A stretch of DNA of 12,714 bases from contig JAGQRC010000037.1 in assembly GCA_020425835.1 (NCBI GenBank), positions 1 to 12,714 on the forward strand. Direction: 5' to 3'. Positions 1 to 6,227 of the stretch are shown here, in pieces. The position numbers and the translations under genes were made by a program. Origin of the DNA: Planctomycetota bacterium (lineage in GTDB: Bacteria > Planctomycetota > UBA8108 > UBA1146 > JAJFFE01). A model generated the notes under the pieces. It did no database searches. It was not told where the DNA came from and worked only from the letters and a program-made list of their open reading frames with translations. Position 1 is the stretch's first letter. Every line of letters begins with the position of its first letter.

Positions 1-569
1 ACCTGGTCGGTCGGCGAAACGCCGAGGTTCTTCGCGATCGATCCGGCGAGGTCGATGGCCCGGTCGAGATCGGTCGGCGCGGGAACCACCTCGAGCGCGT
101 CGATCGCGCGCGTGAGGATCCCGCGATCCGCCGTGACCGGGGTCAGCGCCTCGGCGCGTCGCGCGAAGCGGATCAGAACGGCGCGCTCGTCGTCGCCCAT
201 CGCCTCGACGTACTCTCGGAGGAGTCGCTGCGCCTGCTCCAACCGCGTCCGCCCGTCTTCGCGAACCGCCATGCTCGCGGAGACGTCGACGAGGAGCAGG
301 TTCACTCGGCCCGGCACACTCTCGGTCTCCATCTGGGGTTCCGCCAGCGCCCCGACCAGAGTGATGATCGCGAGGATCTGCATCAGGAGGAGGAGGCTCT
401 TCTTGAACCGCTGGAACGGCGAGTTGACCCGCTGGTCATCCAGCACGCGGGCCCAGAGCAGCGTGCTCGACACGAGGACGCTGCGCCGCTTGAGCTTCAA
501 GAAGTAGAGCAGGATCACGGCCGGCACGAGCAGCAGGCCGAAGAGCGCCGCGGGATTCGCGAAGGTCAT
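1..569 (-). CDS. BatA-like vWA membrane protein (3' end cut off by window edge)
   Basis: Last visible gene of the minus-strand MoxR operon; 189 codons are seen and the gene continues past the left edge. It starts MTFANPAALFGLLLVPAVIL. A first membrane segment lies at about residues 7-24 and a second at about 59-76, separated by a basic cytoplasmic loop; this is the layout of the BatA/aerotolerance-regulator N-terminal domain. A von Willebrand A domain follows from about residue 88, with the metal-ion (MIDAS) motif D95-V-S97-A-S99 and a later PTDLDRAI segment that probably supplies the MIDAS threonine. The vWA domain should face the periplasm. The start codon overlaps the stop of the DUF58 gene (ATGA, 566-569), which implies translational coupling. 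In the family, such proteins work with MoxR and DUF58 partners; the exact role here is not known. The missing C-terminus could hold a third membrane segment or extra domains. Confidence 0.9.
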   Translation of the reverse strand, partial: MTFANPAALFGLLLVPAVILLYFLKLKRRSVLVSSTLLWARVLDDQRVNSPFQRFKKSLLLLMQILAIITLVGALAEPQMETESVPGRVNLLLVDVSASMAVREDGRTRLEQAQRLLREYVEAMGDDERAVLIRFARRAEALTPVTADRGILTRAIDALEVVPAPTDLDRAIDLAGSIAKNLGVSPTDQ

Positions 570-1534
570 CCCAACAGACCTCGCTTCCGCAGGTAGCCGA
601 GCACGAGGTGGTCGAACGGGACATCGGTCGTCGCGAACAGCGGGCTCACGCCGCGCTGACTCGCGCGATGCTGGACCGCCGAGCGGAAGCCGGCCACGCT
701 CTCGCGGTACGCCTCGAGAAGGCGCCGGTTCAGGGACACCTCGACGATGCTGTCGTCCTCGCAGTCGACGAGGCGCAGATCACCGACGAGCTCCGGATCG
801 ACCTCCTCCGGCGAGAGCACGTGGATCAAGTGGGTCTCGACGCTCCTCGCGGTGATGTGTCGCAACGGCCCCTCGAATCCCGATGGATCGAGGAGATCGG
901 AGATCAGGATGACCAGACCGCGACGGACGAACGCGTGCGCGAACGCGCGCAACGAGCGCTCGAGATCGGTGTGTTGGCCGACGGGGACCGACTGCAGGAA
1001 TCGGAACAGGCGCGGCGCGTTACGCTTCCCTCGCACCGGCCGAAACGGCGCGTGCAACTCGTTGGAGAAGGGATACACGCCGACCCGGTCCTCGGCGACG
1101 AGTCCGATGTACGAGAGCGCCGCCGCCACCTGCAAGGCGTAGAACAGCTTCTCCGGCCTACCCGTCGCCATCGACTTCGAGACGTCGACCAGGATGCTGA
1201 CGGTCAGATCCTCCTCTTCGTGGAAGAGCTTCACGAAGAGCCGGTCCAGACGACCGTAGATGTTCCAGTCGAGGTAGCGCAGATCATCACCCGCGACGTA
1301 GTCGCGGTAGTCGGCGAACTCGGTGGAGAAGCCGCGCCGGCGGGAGCGACGCTCCCCGCGCACGCTCCCCGAGACGGTCTTCCGCGAGACCAGCGAGAGG
1401 CGCTGGATCTTCGCGAGGAAGCCGTCATCCAGGAGTGGAGGTCGTTCCGTCGTCGATCCCGACTTCCGCGAGTCCATCGCGCCGGAGGCGCCCGTCGACG
1501 TCGAGCCGGCTGTTCGAGGTTCTTCGGACAACAT
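566..1534 (-). CDS. DUF58 domain protein (MoxR partner, vWA-like)
   Basis: Middle gene of the operon, 322 residues. The DUF58 core is clear: EFADYRDYVAGDDLRYLDW at about 72-90, followed by GRLDRLFVK, then a vWA-like segment with D117-V-S119-K-S121. The first 36 residues are low-complexity and rich in Ser, Thr and Gly. No transmembrane segment is seen, so this is probably a soluble or peripheral cytoplasmic member. The ATG lies 9 nt after the MoxR stop, with a G-rich stretch (GGGGG) only 2 nt from it; the next codon TTG or the internal ATG at residue 20 could instead be the start, since the conserved part begins only near residue 37. The 3' end overlaps the BatA-like gene by ATGA. Known family context: DUF58 proteins are almost always encoded beside MoxR ATPases and are presumed substrates or adaptors. 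Function here is inferred from that pairing. Confidence 0.93.
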   Translation of the reverse strand: MLSEEPRTAGSTSTGASGAMDSRKSGSTTERPPLLDDGFLAKIQRLSLVSRKTVSGSVRGERRSRRRGFSTEFADYRDYVAGDDLRYLDWNIYGRLDRLFVKLFHEEEDLTVSILVDVSKSMATGRPEKLFYALQVAAALSYIGLVAEDRVGVYPFSNELHAPFRPVRGKRNAPRLFRFLQSVPVGQHTDLERSLRAFAHAFVRRGLVILISDLLDPSGFEGPLRHITARSVETHLIHVLSPEEVDPELVGDLRLVDCEDDSIVEVSLNRRLLEAYRESVAGFRSAVQHRASQRGVSPLFATTDVPFDHLVLGYLRKRGLLG

Positions 1535-1543
1535 CGCCCCCGA

Positions 1544-2608
1544 TCAGGAAGCGAGCGAGTCGGGGAGCACTTCGGGCACGCGCTCGAGGATTTCGTCGAG
1601 GATCGTGTCGGCCTTCTTCCCCTCTGCTTCCCCCTCGAAGTTCAGGATCAGTCGATGGCGGAGCGCGGCGTGCGCGGTGGCTCGCACGTCGTCGAAGCTC
1701 ACGTTGTAGCGCGAGTCGAGCGCCGCGCGTACCTTCCCGCCGAGCATCAGCGCCTGGGCTCCGCGCGGGCTCGCTCCGTAGTGCACGAAGCGGTTCACCG
1801 ATTCGGAGGCCGACGTGTCTCCGGGATGCGTCGCGAGGACGAGGCGAATGGCGTAGTCGCGCACGTGCGGCGCGACGATCAGCTCTCGGATCAGGCGTTG
1901 GTTGGCGAGGATCGTGGGGCCGTCGAGGACCTTCTCCGGCTGGGCCTCGTAGATGTCGGTGGTCCGTCCCATCACCTCGGAGAGCTCCTCGCGAGTGGGG
2001 AACGGGACATCGACCTTGAAGATGAAACGGTCGAGCTGCGCCTCCGGGAGCGGGTAGGTGCCGTCCATCTCGAGCGGATTCTGTGTCGCCATCACCAGGA
2101 ACGGCTCCTCGAGCTGGTGGCGCTCGCGACCCACGGTGACCGTGTGCTCCTGCATCGCCTCGAGAAGCGCGGACTGGGTCTTGGGTGTGGCGCGATTGAC
2201 CTCGTCGGCCAGGATGATCTGACCGAAGATCGGGCCTCGCTGGAACTCGAAACGCCGCGATCCGTCGTCCGACTCCATCACGATGCGGGTGCCGATGATG
2301 TCCGCCGGCATCAGATCGGGCGTGAACTGGATCCGGGAGTACTTGAGGTCGAGGACCTCTCCGAGGGTCCGGACGAGCAGCGTCTTCCCGAGCCCGGGTA
2401 CGCCCTCGAGTAGACAGTGCCCTCCCGCGAAGAGCGCGATCAGCGCGCTCCGGACGACCTCGTCCTGCCCGACGACCTTCTTCGCGACCTCTTCCCGGAC
2501 GCGCGCGAACGCTGCGCGGAACTCCGCCAGCCGCCCTTCGAGCTCCTGACGCGATTGCGGATTTCCGCCCGCGGAGCCCCCACCCGTCGAGTCACCGATA
2601 CTGTTCAT
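1544..2608 (-). CDS. MoxR-family AAA+ ATPase
   Basis: First gene of the minus-strand operon, 354 residues, a normal length for MoxR. Seen in order: VVGQ at 45-48; Walker A GVPGLGKT at 69-76; Walker B IILADE at 131-136; sensor 1 in ATQNP at 174-178; the MoxR segment GTYPLPEAQLDRF at 183-195; and the sensor-2 region YGASPRGAQAL near 277-287. All ATPase residues look intact. The first 25 residues are a Gly/Ser-rich leader. The ATG is supported by GAGGAG (plus-strand positions 2619-2624), 10 nt upstream. MoxR proteins are chaperone-like ATPases that act with vWA proteins in maturation of complexes or in envelope stress. The two genes directly downstream, DUF58 and BatA-like, are the expected partners. 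The gene is divergent from the lipoprotein at 2934, and the shared control region carries the repeat cluster described separately. Confidence 0.97.
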   Translation of the reverse strand: MNSIGDSTGGGSAGGNPQSRQELEGRLAEFRAAFARVREEVAKKVVGQDEVVRSALIALFAGGHCLLEGVPGLGKTLLVRTLGEVLDLKYSRIQFTPDLMPADIIGTRIVMESDDGSRRFEFQRGPIFGQIILADEVNRATPKTQSALLEAMQEHTVTVGRERHQLEEPFLVMATQNPLEMDGTYPLPEAQLDRFIFKVDVPFPTREELSEVMGRTTDIYEAQPEKVLDGPTILANQRLIRELIVAPHVRDYAIRLVLATHPGDTSASESVNRFVHYGASPRGAQALMLGGKVRAALDSRYNVSFDDVRATAHAALRHRLILNFEGEAEGKKADTILDEILERVPEVLPDSLAS

Positions 2609-2699
2609 CTGCGAAACGCTCCTCGGACCCGACCGCGTTCGGGGTATGCTCCCGAACCGACGGTCGCGGTGTCAGTTGGACCTACCGTTCCGGGGTCGG

Positions 2700-2705
2700 A
2701 TTCTA
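2700..2705 (-). promoter_or_regulatory. Possible -10 box for the MoxR operon
   Basis: The minus strand reads TAGAAT (5 of 6 matches to TATAAT), about 92 nt upstream of the MoxR ATG. Seventeen nt further upstream is CTGTCG, a poor -35. It abuts one composite repeat copy, so a bound regulator could block it. Weak evidence, position-based only. Confidence 0.22.
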
Positions 2706-2829
2706 AGTGGTCGGGTCCGAAACGACAGCGACGTTTCGGGATCGACGGGTTCTCGACGGCCCGGGCCCGACCACTCCCGGAGACGAGTGTGGACTCCTCG
2801 GACGTTTCGCGGATCCGACCACCGAAACG
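2706..2829. repeat. Inverted and direct copies of a ~20-nt composite repeat
   Basis: The composite unit is CGTTTCG, then 0-2 nt, then GAYCCGACCAC. One copy reads on the minus strand (2724 to 2706) and one on the plus strand (2803 to 2822). A third, degenerate copy starts at 2732 on plus (CGTTTCGGGATCGAC). Two smaller inverted repeats are nested here: CCGAAACG-N7-CGTTTCGG (2717-2739, perfect 8-nt arms) and CGTTTCG-N13-CGAAACG (2803-2829, perfect 7-nt arms). The two full copies could also pair with each other as a long hairpin if the region were transcribed. Confidence 0.6.
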
Positions 2830-2880
2830 AAGAAGGCGGTGCGTCTTCGAGAACGAGTGCCGTCGCCGTCGCGGTCCGCT

Positions 2881-2886
2881 TATACT
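2881..2886 (+). promoter_or_regulatory. Possible -10 box for the lipoprotein/EboE-like unit
   Basis: TATACT (5 of 6 to TATAAT) stands out in very GC-rich sequence, 48 nt upstream of the ATG at 2934. No convincing -35 is seen at the usual spacing (TGCCGT at 2858-2863). It lies just downstream of the last heptamer copy (2823-2829), which would place the repeats over or upstream of the polymerase site. Confidence 0.33.
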
Positions 2887-2933
2887 GCCGCGTTGCCCGA
2901 ACTCTCGCGGATCGAAGGAAGGTCCCCTCACCG

Positions 2934-3863
2934 ATGATGTCGCACCGCACCCGGAAGCTCTGCCTCTCGACCGCGCTCCTCGGCCTCGTCCTCGGCGCGA
3001 GCGCCTGTATCCAGAATCCTCCGAAGAGCGATGAGCCTTCCTCGGCGGCGCACACCGGCTCGAGCGACTCCACGCCATCGACCATGGATCGCACCGATCC
3101 GCCGACCGCGATCGATCCCGGCTCGCGTCGACTGTCGCGCGCCGAGCTCTCCGGGTTCGGAACCGACGCCTCGGACGAGATCAACTCGACGTCGATCACC
3201 TCTCTCGATGTCCGTACCGGCCGCGGCACGGTGACCATCACCGGGGACCCGATGGCGCGGTCGATCCGAGCCTCGGCGAAGATCCGCAGCTGGGCGGAGA
3301 CCTACCCCGAGGCGGAACGTATCGTCCGGGAGATCGCGATCCGGTTCATCGCGCGGGACACCGAGAACCCCTCCCTCATCGTTCCCGAGCCCGACCTGAC
3401 GACAGCGAACCAGGACTACGAGTGCGATCTGACCATCGTGCTCCCACCCAGCGTCCGCGTCTCCCTCGACAACAATGGCGGCGATGCGGCGATCACCGGA
3501 TTGCTGTCCGGTCTCAAGGTCGTCCACAACGGCGGTGAGCTCACGATCCAGCGGGTCCAGGGCGGAGTCGAAGTCGACAACCGCGGAACCGCCGCGCACC
3601 TCACGGAGCTCACCGGGCTGGTCCAGGTACGCGACCGCTCCGGCGACCTGACGATCGGGTTCGTGACCGGCGAGGTCCTCGTGGAGGACAACGAGGGCGA
3701 TCTGACGATCCACTCGGTCACCGGCAATGTCACCGCGCGCAACAACACGGGCACGCCTCGGTTCCAGAACATCGACGGCGACCTCACACTCGTCGGGATC
3801 GCGCACAACCGAGCGGTCGTCGAAGGCGTCTCGGGCTCGGTCGTCTACCCGTCGAGCCACTGA
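2934..3863 (+). CDS. DUF4097-like beta-repeat lipoprotein
   Basis: 309 residues. The start is the first of two adjacent ATGs; GGAAGG at 2917-2922 lies 11 nt upstream. The N-terminus is a lipoprotein signal: basic MMSHRTRK, a hydrophobic stretch, then GASAC with the lipid cysteine at C25. Residues 26-70 form a Ser/Thr/Pro-rich linker. From about 85 to 110 there is a short beta segment (TSLDVRTGRGTVTITG), then a helical stretch, then from about 175 to 305 six or so repeats of roughly 20 residues with the pattern (V/L)x(V/A)xNxxGDLTIxxVxG. This is the right-handed beta-solenoid style of DUF4097/adhesin-like proteins. It probably sits in the periplasm or at the outer membrane and binds an unknown partner. 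It is divergent from the MoxR operon and directly upstream of the EboE-like gene, so probably cotranscribed with it. No catalytic motif is seen. Confidence 0.88.
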   Translation: MMSHRTRKLCLSTALLGLVLGASACIQNPPKSDEPSSAAHTGSSDSTPSTMDRTDPPTAIDPGSRRLSRAELSGFGTDASDEINSTSITSLDVRTGRGTVTITGDPMARSIRASAKIRSWAETYPEAERIVREIAIRFIARDTENPSLIVPEPDLTTANQDYECDLTIVLPPSVRVSLDNNGGDAAITGLLSGLKVVHNGGELTIQRVQGGVEVDNRGTAAHLTELTGLVQVRDRSGDLTIGFVTGEVLVEDNEGDLTIHSVTGNVTARNNTGTPRFQNIDGDLTLVGIAHNRAVVEGVSGSVVYPSSH

Positions 3864-3878
3864 CCGAGGCCTCGCCCG

Positions 3879-5099
3879 TTGCTGGTTCCCGTTGCGCCGC
3901 GCCGGCCTCCGCTCCTCCTCTCGTACGAGATGAACGTGCACCCGGCACGGACCGCCACCGATCTCCTCACCGCGATCGATGACTTCGTCGTTCCGATTCG
4001 TCGAAGCCTCGCTCCCGGTGCGCCCTTCGGGATCGTTCCGCACATCGGCCGCACGTTGGTGAACGATCTCGCTCCGGGCGAACACCGCGAAGCGCTCCGC
4101 GAAGCGCTGGCGCGACACGATCTCTTCATCTTCTCGATCAATGCGTTCCCGCTCGAGGACTTCCACCAAGAGCGGGTGAAGGCGTCGGTCTACGACCCAC
4201 CCTGGACCGATCCCGAGCGGGCTCGGATCACGCATGCGATCGCGGATCTCGTCGCCGATCTCGTCCCCGACCGACCGAGCACGATCTCCACGCTCGGCGG
4301 CACCTATCGGGCCTGGGGTGACGACGCACCGACGCATCGAGCGATCGCCCACCACTACGCGAGCACCGTCGTGCACCTCGCGGAGATCGAGCGCCGTACG
4401 GGTCGGACCATCACCTTGACCGTCGAGCCCGAGCCCGACACGACGTTCGAGACGGCGGAGGATGTCGTCCGACTCCTGCGAGGTCACCTCCTCCCCCATG
4501 CTCGGGAGTGGGTCGGCGATCCTCTGGGCGTCTCACGATCCGAGGCCGAAGCGCTCATCCACCGGTTCTTCGAGGTGAACCTGGATGTCTGCCACCAGTC
4601 GGTCCTGTTCCGCGACCCGATCGTGGAGTGGCGTGCTCTCGAGGATGCGGGGCTGCGCGTCGGGAAGCTGCACGCCACGAATGCGATCGCCATGCGCCAC
4701 CCCGGTCGATCGCCCCGAGCGCGACAGGAGCTCGATCGCTTCGACGAGCCGCGCTACCTCCACCAGTTCGCCGCACGCCGGCGCGACGGCGTACTCCTCC
4801 GCGGCGCGGACCTCGACCGGCTCGACGAGGTCGACCTGGACGAGTGCGACGAGCTTCGCGTCCACTACCACGTGCCGCTCTCCCGGGCGCGGCTCGGCCG
4901 CCTGACGACCACGCGGGACGACACGGCGCGCGCTCTCGCGTTCGCGGCAGGTCACGACGCCCCACCACACGTCGTCGTGGAGACCTACACCTGGCCCCTC
5001 CTCCTGGCCGATGGGGAGTTCGCCGCGCGCCACCGCGCGCTGGTGGACGGGCTCCGCCGGGAGCTCCGCTGGACGCGGCGCGCCCTGGCCGCTCGTTGA
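3879..5099 (+). CDS. eboE: EboE-like TIM-barrel protein (xylose-isomerase-like fold)
   Basis: 406 residues, cytoplasmic by sequence (no signal peptide). It resembles the metabolite traffic protein EboE, a sugar phosphate isomerase/epimerase-like TIM barrel: LSYEMNVHP at 14-22 (first strand), FSINAFPLEDFHQERVK at 85-101, VYDPPWTDPER at 104-114, TVEPEPDT at 181-188, NLDVCHQSVLF at 234-244, GKLHATNAI at 262-270, HYHVP at 329-333 and VVVETYTW at 365-372. Candidate metal or catalytic residues are E183, D236, H239, H265 and E368 (inference). The start must lie before the first strand; the frame offers only TTG 3879 or CTG 3882 after the upstream stop, and GAGG at 3866-3869 lies 9 nt before the TTG. 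It follows the lipoprotein by 15 nt in the same frame. In ebo clusters EboE occurs with EboA-D and EboF and is tied to export of a metabolite precursor; none of those genes is seen here, so the substrate is unknown. Confidence 0.8.
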   Translation: MLVPVAPRRPPLLLSYEMNVHPARTATDLLTAIDDFVVPIRRSLAPGAPFGIVPHIGRTLVNDLAPGEHREALREALARHDLFIFSINAFPLEDFHQERVKASVYDPPWTDPERARITHAIADLVADLVPDRPSTISTLGGTYRAWGDDAPTHRAIAHHYASTVVHLAEIERRTGRTITLTVEPEPDTTFETAEDVVRLLRGHLLPHAREWVGDPLGVSRSEAEALIHRFFEVNLDVCHQSVLFRDPIVEWRALEDAGLRVGKLHATNAIAMRHPGRSPRARQELDRFDEPRYLHQFAARRRDGVLLRGADLDRLDEVDLDECDELRVHYHVPLSRARLGRLTTTRDDTARALAFAAGHDAPPHVVVETYTWPLLLADGEFAARHRALVDGLRRELRWTRRALAAR

Positions 5100-5208
5100 A
5101 AGACCGGTCCGGCCGAGGGACCGAGCTTCCGGCGGCCCGGGTACCCGGCGAAACTCGGAGCACGAGCCAGAAGCGGTCGGCGGCGGGGTGTTCGACCCCC
5201 GATGAGCC

Positions 5209-5247
5209 GCGGCGCGCAGCGCGCCGCCGACCCGTCCCGCACTTTTT
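5209..5247 (+). terminator. Probable terminator hairpin after the EboE-like gene
   Basis: GCGGCGCGC (5209-5217) and GCGCGCCGC (5219-5227) are exact reverse complements, giving a very stable GC stem once the centre opens into a small loop. A run of five T follows at 5243-5247, 15 nt after the stem, which is farther than in a standard intrinsic terminator. An alternative 11-bp pairing (5175-5185 with 5222-5232) uses part of the same sequence. Confidence 0.4.
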
Positions 5248-5316
5248 CGAGGTGCTCGCCGGCGCTTTCCGTTATCACCTGAGAACGGCGAACTCTGGAC
5301 GTTGGGACGCCCACCC

Positions 5317-5343
5317 GGGGCATTGGGCCCTGCGCCCCTCTTT
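5317..5343 (+). terminator. Weak hairpin plus T-rich tract upstream of the barrel gene
   Basis: GGGGC (5317-5321) pairs with GCCCC (5334-5338) around a GGGCCC centre, followed by TCTTT. It may be a second terminator, an attenuator of the 5397 unit, or chance in GC-rich sequence. Confidence 0.2.
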
Positions 5344-5396
5344 CCGTGGAGTCTCGCCACCCACCCGAAAATCGTTCTGGATCGAGGTCTCCTCTG

Positions 5397-6224
5397 ATGT
5401 CTGTCCGTCTCCGTGTCGCGCACGACACGTGTGCACCGCACCGCTGGCTCTCCCTCGTCGCGGTCATCGCGTTGTCCGGGTGCATTCTTCCCGATGAAGC
5501 CAGTCCTCGCGTCGCGGCCACACTCCAAGGGGCGTCTCAGTACAACCATCGCGGGATGGTCCAGAACGAGCACGAAGTCGTGCAGGCGGAGCTCCGCGTG
5601 GACCTCCCCACCGTCGACGACGGCAACATCCGCATCGCGTCGTTCGGCAACATGGACCTGCGCAACGACACCGGAGACGCCTGGTTTCCCAACGGTCACG
5701 GCGGGAAGTTCAGCGAGGTGGATCTGATGGCGGCGTACGGCCGTCGCATCGGCGCCCTGTCCGCCACCGTCGGAGCGACCAGCTACATCCTTCCCAACGG
5801 CACCGAGTTCCCCAACGGGGAGCGCGGGACGACGACCGAGTTCTTCCTGAACCTCACCGGAGAAGTGCTCGGGATCACGACCGAGGCCGAGCTCCACTAC
5901 GACTGGGACGAGGTCGACGGCTACTACGCGAAGCTCGGCGCTCGGAAGATCTTCCGCCGGAACCGCCTCGCGTTCGAGCTCGGCGCCCACGTCGGCTACT
6001 CCGACGACAACCACTCCGAGTGGACCTACGGACTCAAGGAGGCGGGCCTGGCCGATCTGCGCGGGACGGCGAAGGTGAACTTCGCGTTCGACGATCGCAC
6101 CGACCTCTTCGCCCGGCTCGGCGCCTCGACGATCCTCGACTCGGACCTGCGCGACTGGTTCGACCTGATCGGCATCAACGAGAACAACATCTGGCTCGAG
6201 CTCGGCGTCGACTGGAGCTTCTGA
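5397..6224 (+). CDS. Putative outer-membrane beta-barrel lipoprotein, TorF-like
   Basis: 275 residues from ATG 5397, preceded by GAGG at 5384-5387 (9-nt spacing); an ATG-free upstream extension of the frame is not supported. The signal is basic, hydrophobic WLSLVAVIA, then the textbook lipobox LSGC with C29. The mature protein alternates polar and hydrophobic residues in strand-like stretches (AELRVDL, NIRIASFG, AKLGARKIF, LAFELGAHVGYS, TAKVNFAF, IWLELGVDWSF). It ends in W-S-F, matching the terminal aromatic signal of outer-membrane barrels. Its order, with SQYNHRGMVQNEHEVVQAEL near 48-67, recalls putative porins of the TorF type (low certainty). A lipobox plus a barrel-type C-terminus is unusual. 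The next gene starts 3 nt after its stop, so the two are surely cotranscribed; a joint job at the outer membrane is inferred. Confidence 0.72.
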   Translation: MSVRLRVAHDTCAPHRWLSLVAVIALSGCILPDEASPRVAATLQGASQYNHRGMVQNEHEVVQAELRVDLPTVDDGNIRIASFGNMDLRNDTGDAWFPNGHGGKFSEVDLMAAYGRRIGALSATVGATSYILPNGTEFPNGERGTTTEFFLNLTGEVLGITTEAELHYDWDEVDGYYAKLGARKIFRRNRLAFELGAHVGYSDDNHSEWTYGLKEAGLADLRGTAKVNFAFDDRTDLFARLGASTILDSDLRDWFDLIGINENNIWLELGVDWSF

Positions 6225-6227
6225 GAC

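Larger units (their letters stand above)
2609..2933. promoter_or_regulatory. Divergent intergenic control region with repeat cluster
   Basis: No gene is seen in these 325 bases between two divergent starts. The region holds five copies of the heptamer CGAAACG/CGTTTCG (2612-2618, 2718-2724, 2732-2738, 2803-2809, 2823-2829) and four copies of a second element, GAYCCGACCAC or close to it (2626-2636, 2706-2716 on the minus strand, 2765-2775, 2812-2822). Two places join both elements: minus 2724-2706 and plus 2803-2822, which agree at 17 of 18 aligned bases apart from a 2-nt insertion. Candidate -10 boxes flank the cluster on both sides, so an operator role is reasonable. The regulator is not identified. 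Confidence 0.55.
5100..5396. other. Intergenic gap with hairpins, no gene seen
   Basis: These 297 bases separate the EboE-like gene from the barrel/cytochrome unit. No convincing coding frame is present. The gap holds a nested hairpin cluster (5175-5247) and a second GC hairpin before a short T-rich tract (5317-5343), followed by GAGG at 5384-5387, the ribosome site for the ATG at 5397. A promoter for the next unit should lie here, but no convincing -35/-10 pair is visible. CCGGGTACCCGG at 5137-5148 is a perfect 12-nt palindrome of unknown meaning. Confidence 0.5.

Noticed and set aside
608..2413. Long plus-strand open frame opposite DUF58 and MoxR (601 codons)
   Set aside because: Antisense to intact conserved genes; composition is Arg/Glu/Val-rich with no recognisable domain.
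2928..4499. Minus-strand open frame of 523 codons
   Set aside because: Antisense to the beta-repeat lipoprotein and the EboE-like gene; its repeated Asp/Arg/Val pattern is only the complement of the solenoid repeats.
5102..5109. GACCGGTC palindrome, also at 10087-10094
   Set aside because: An 8-nt GC-rich palindrome in two unrelated gaps is expected by chance here; flanks do not match.
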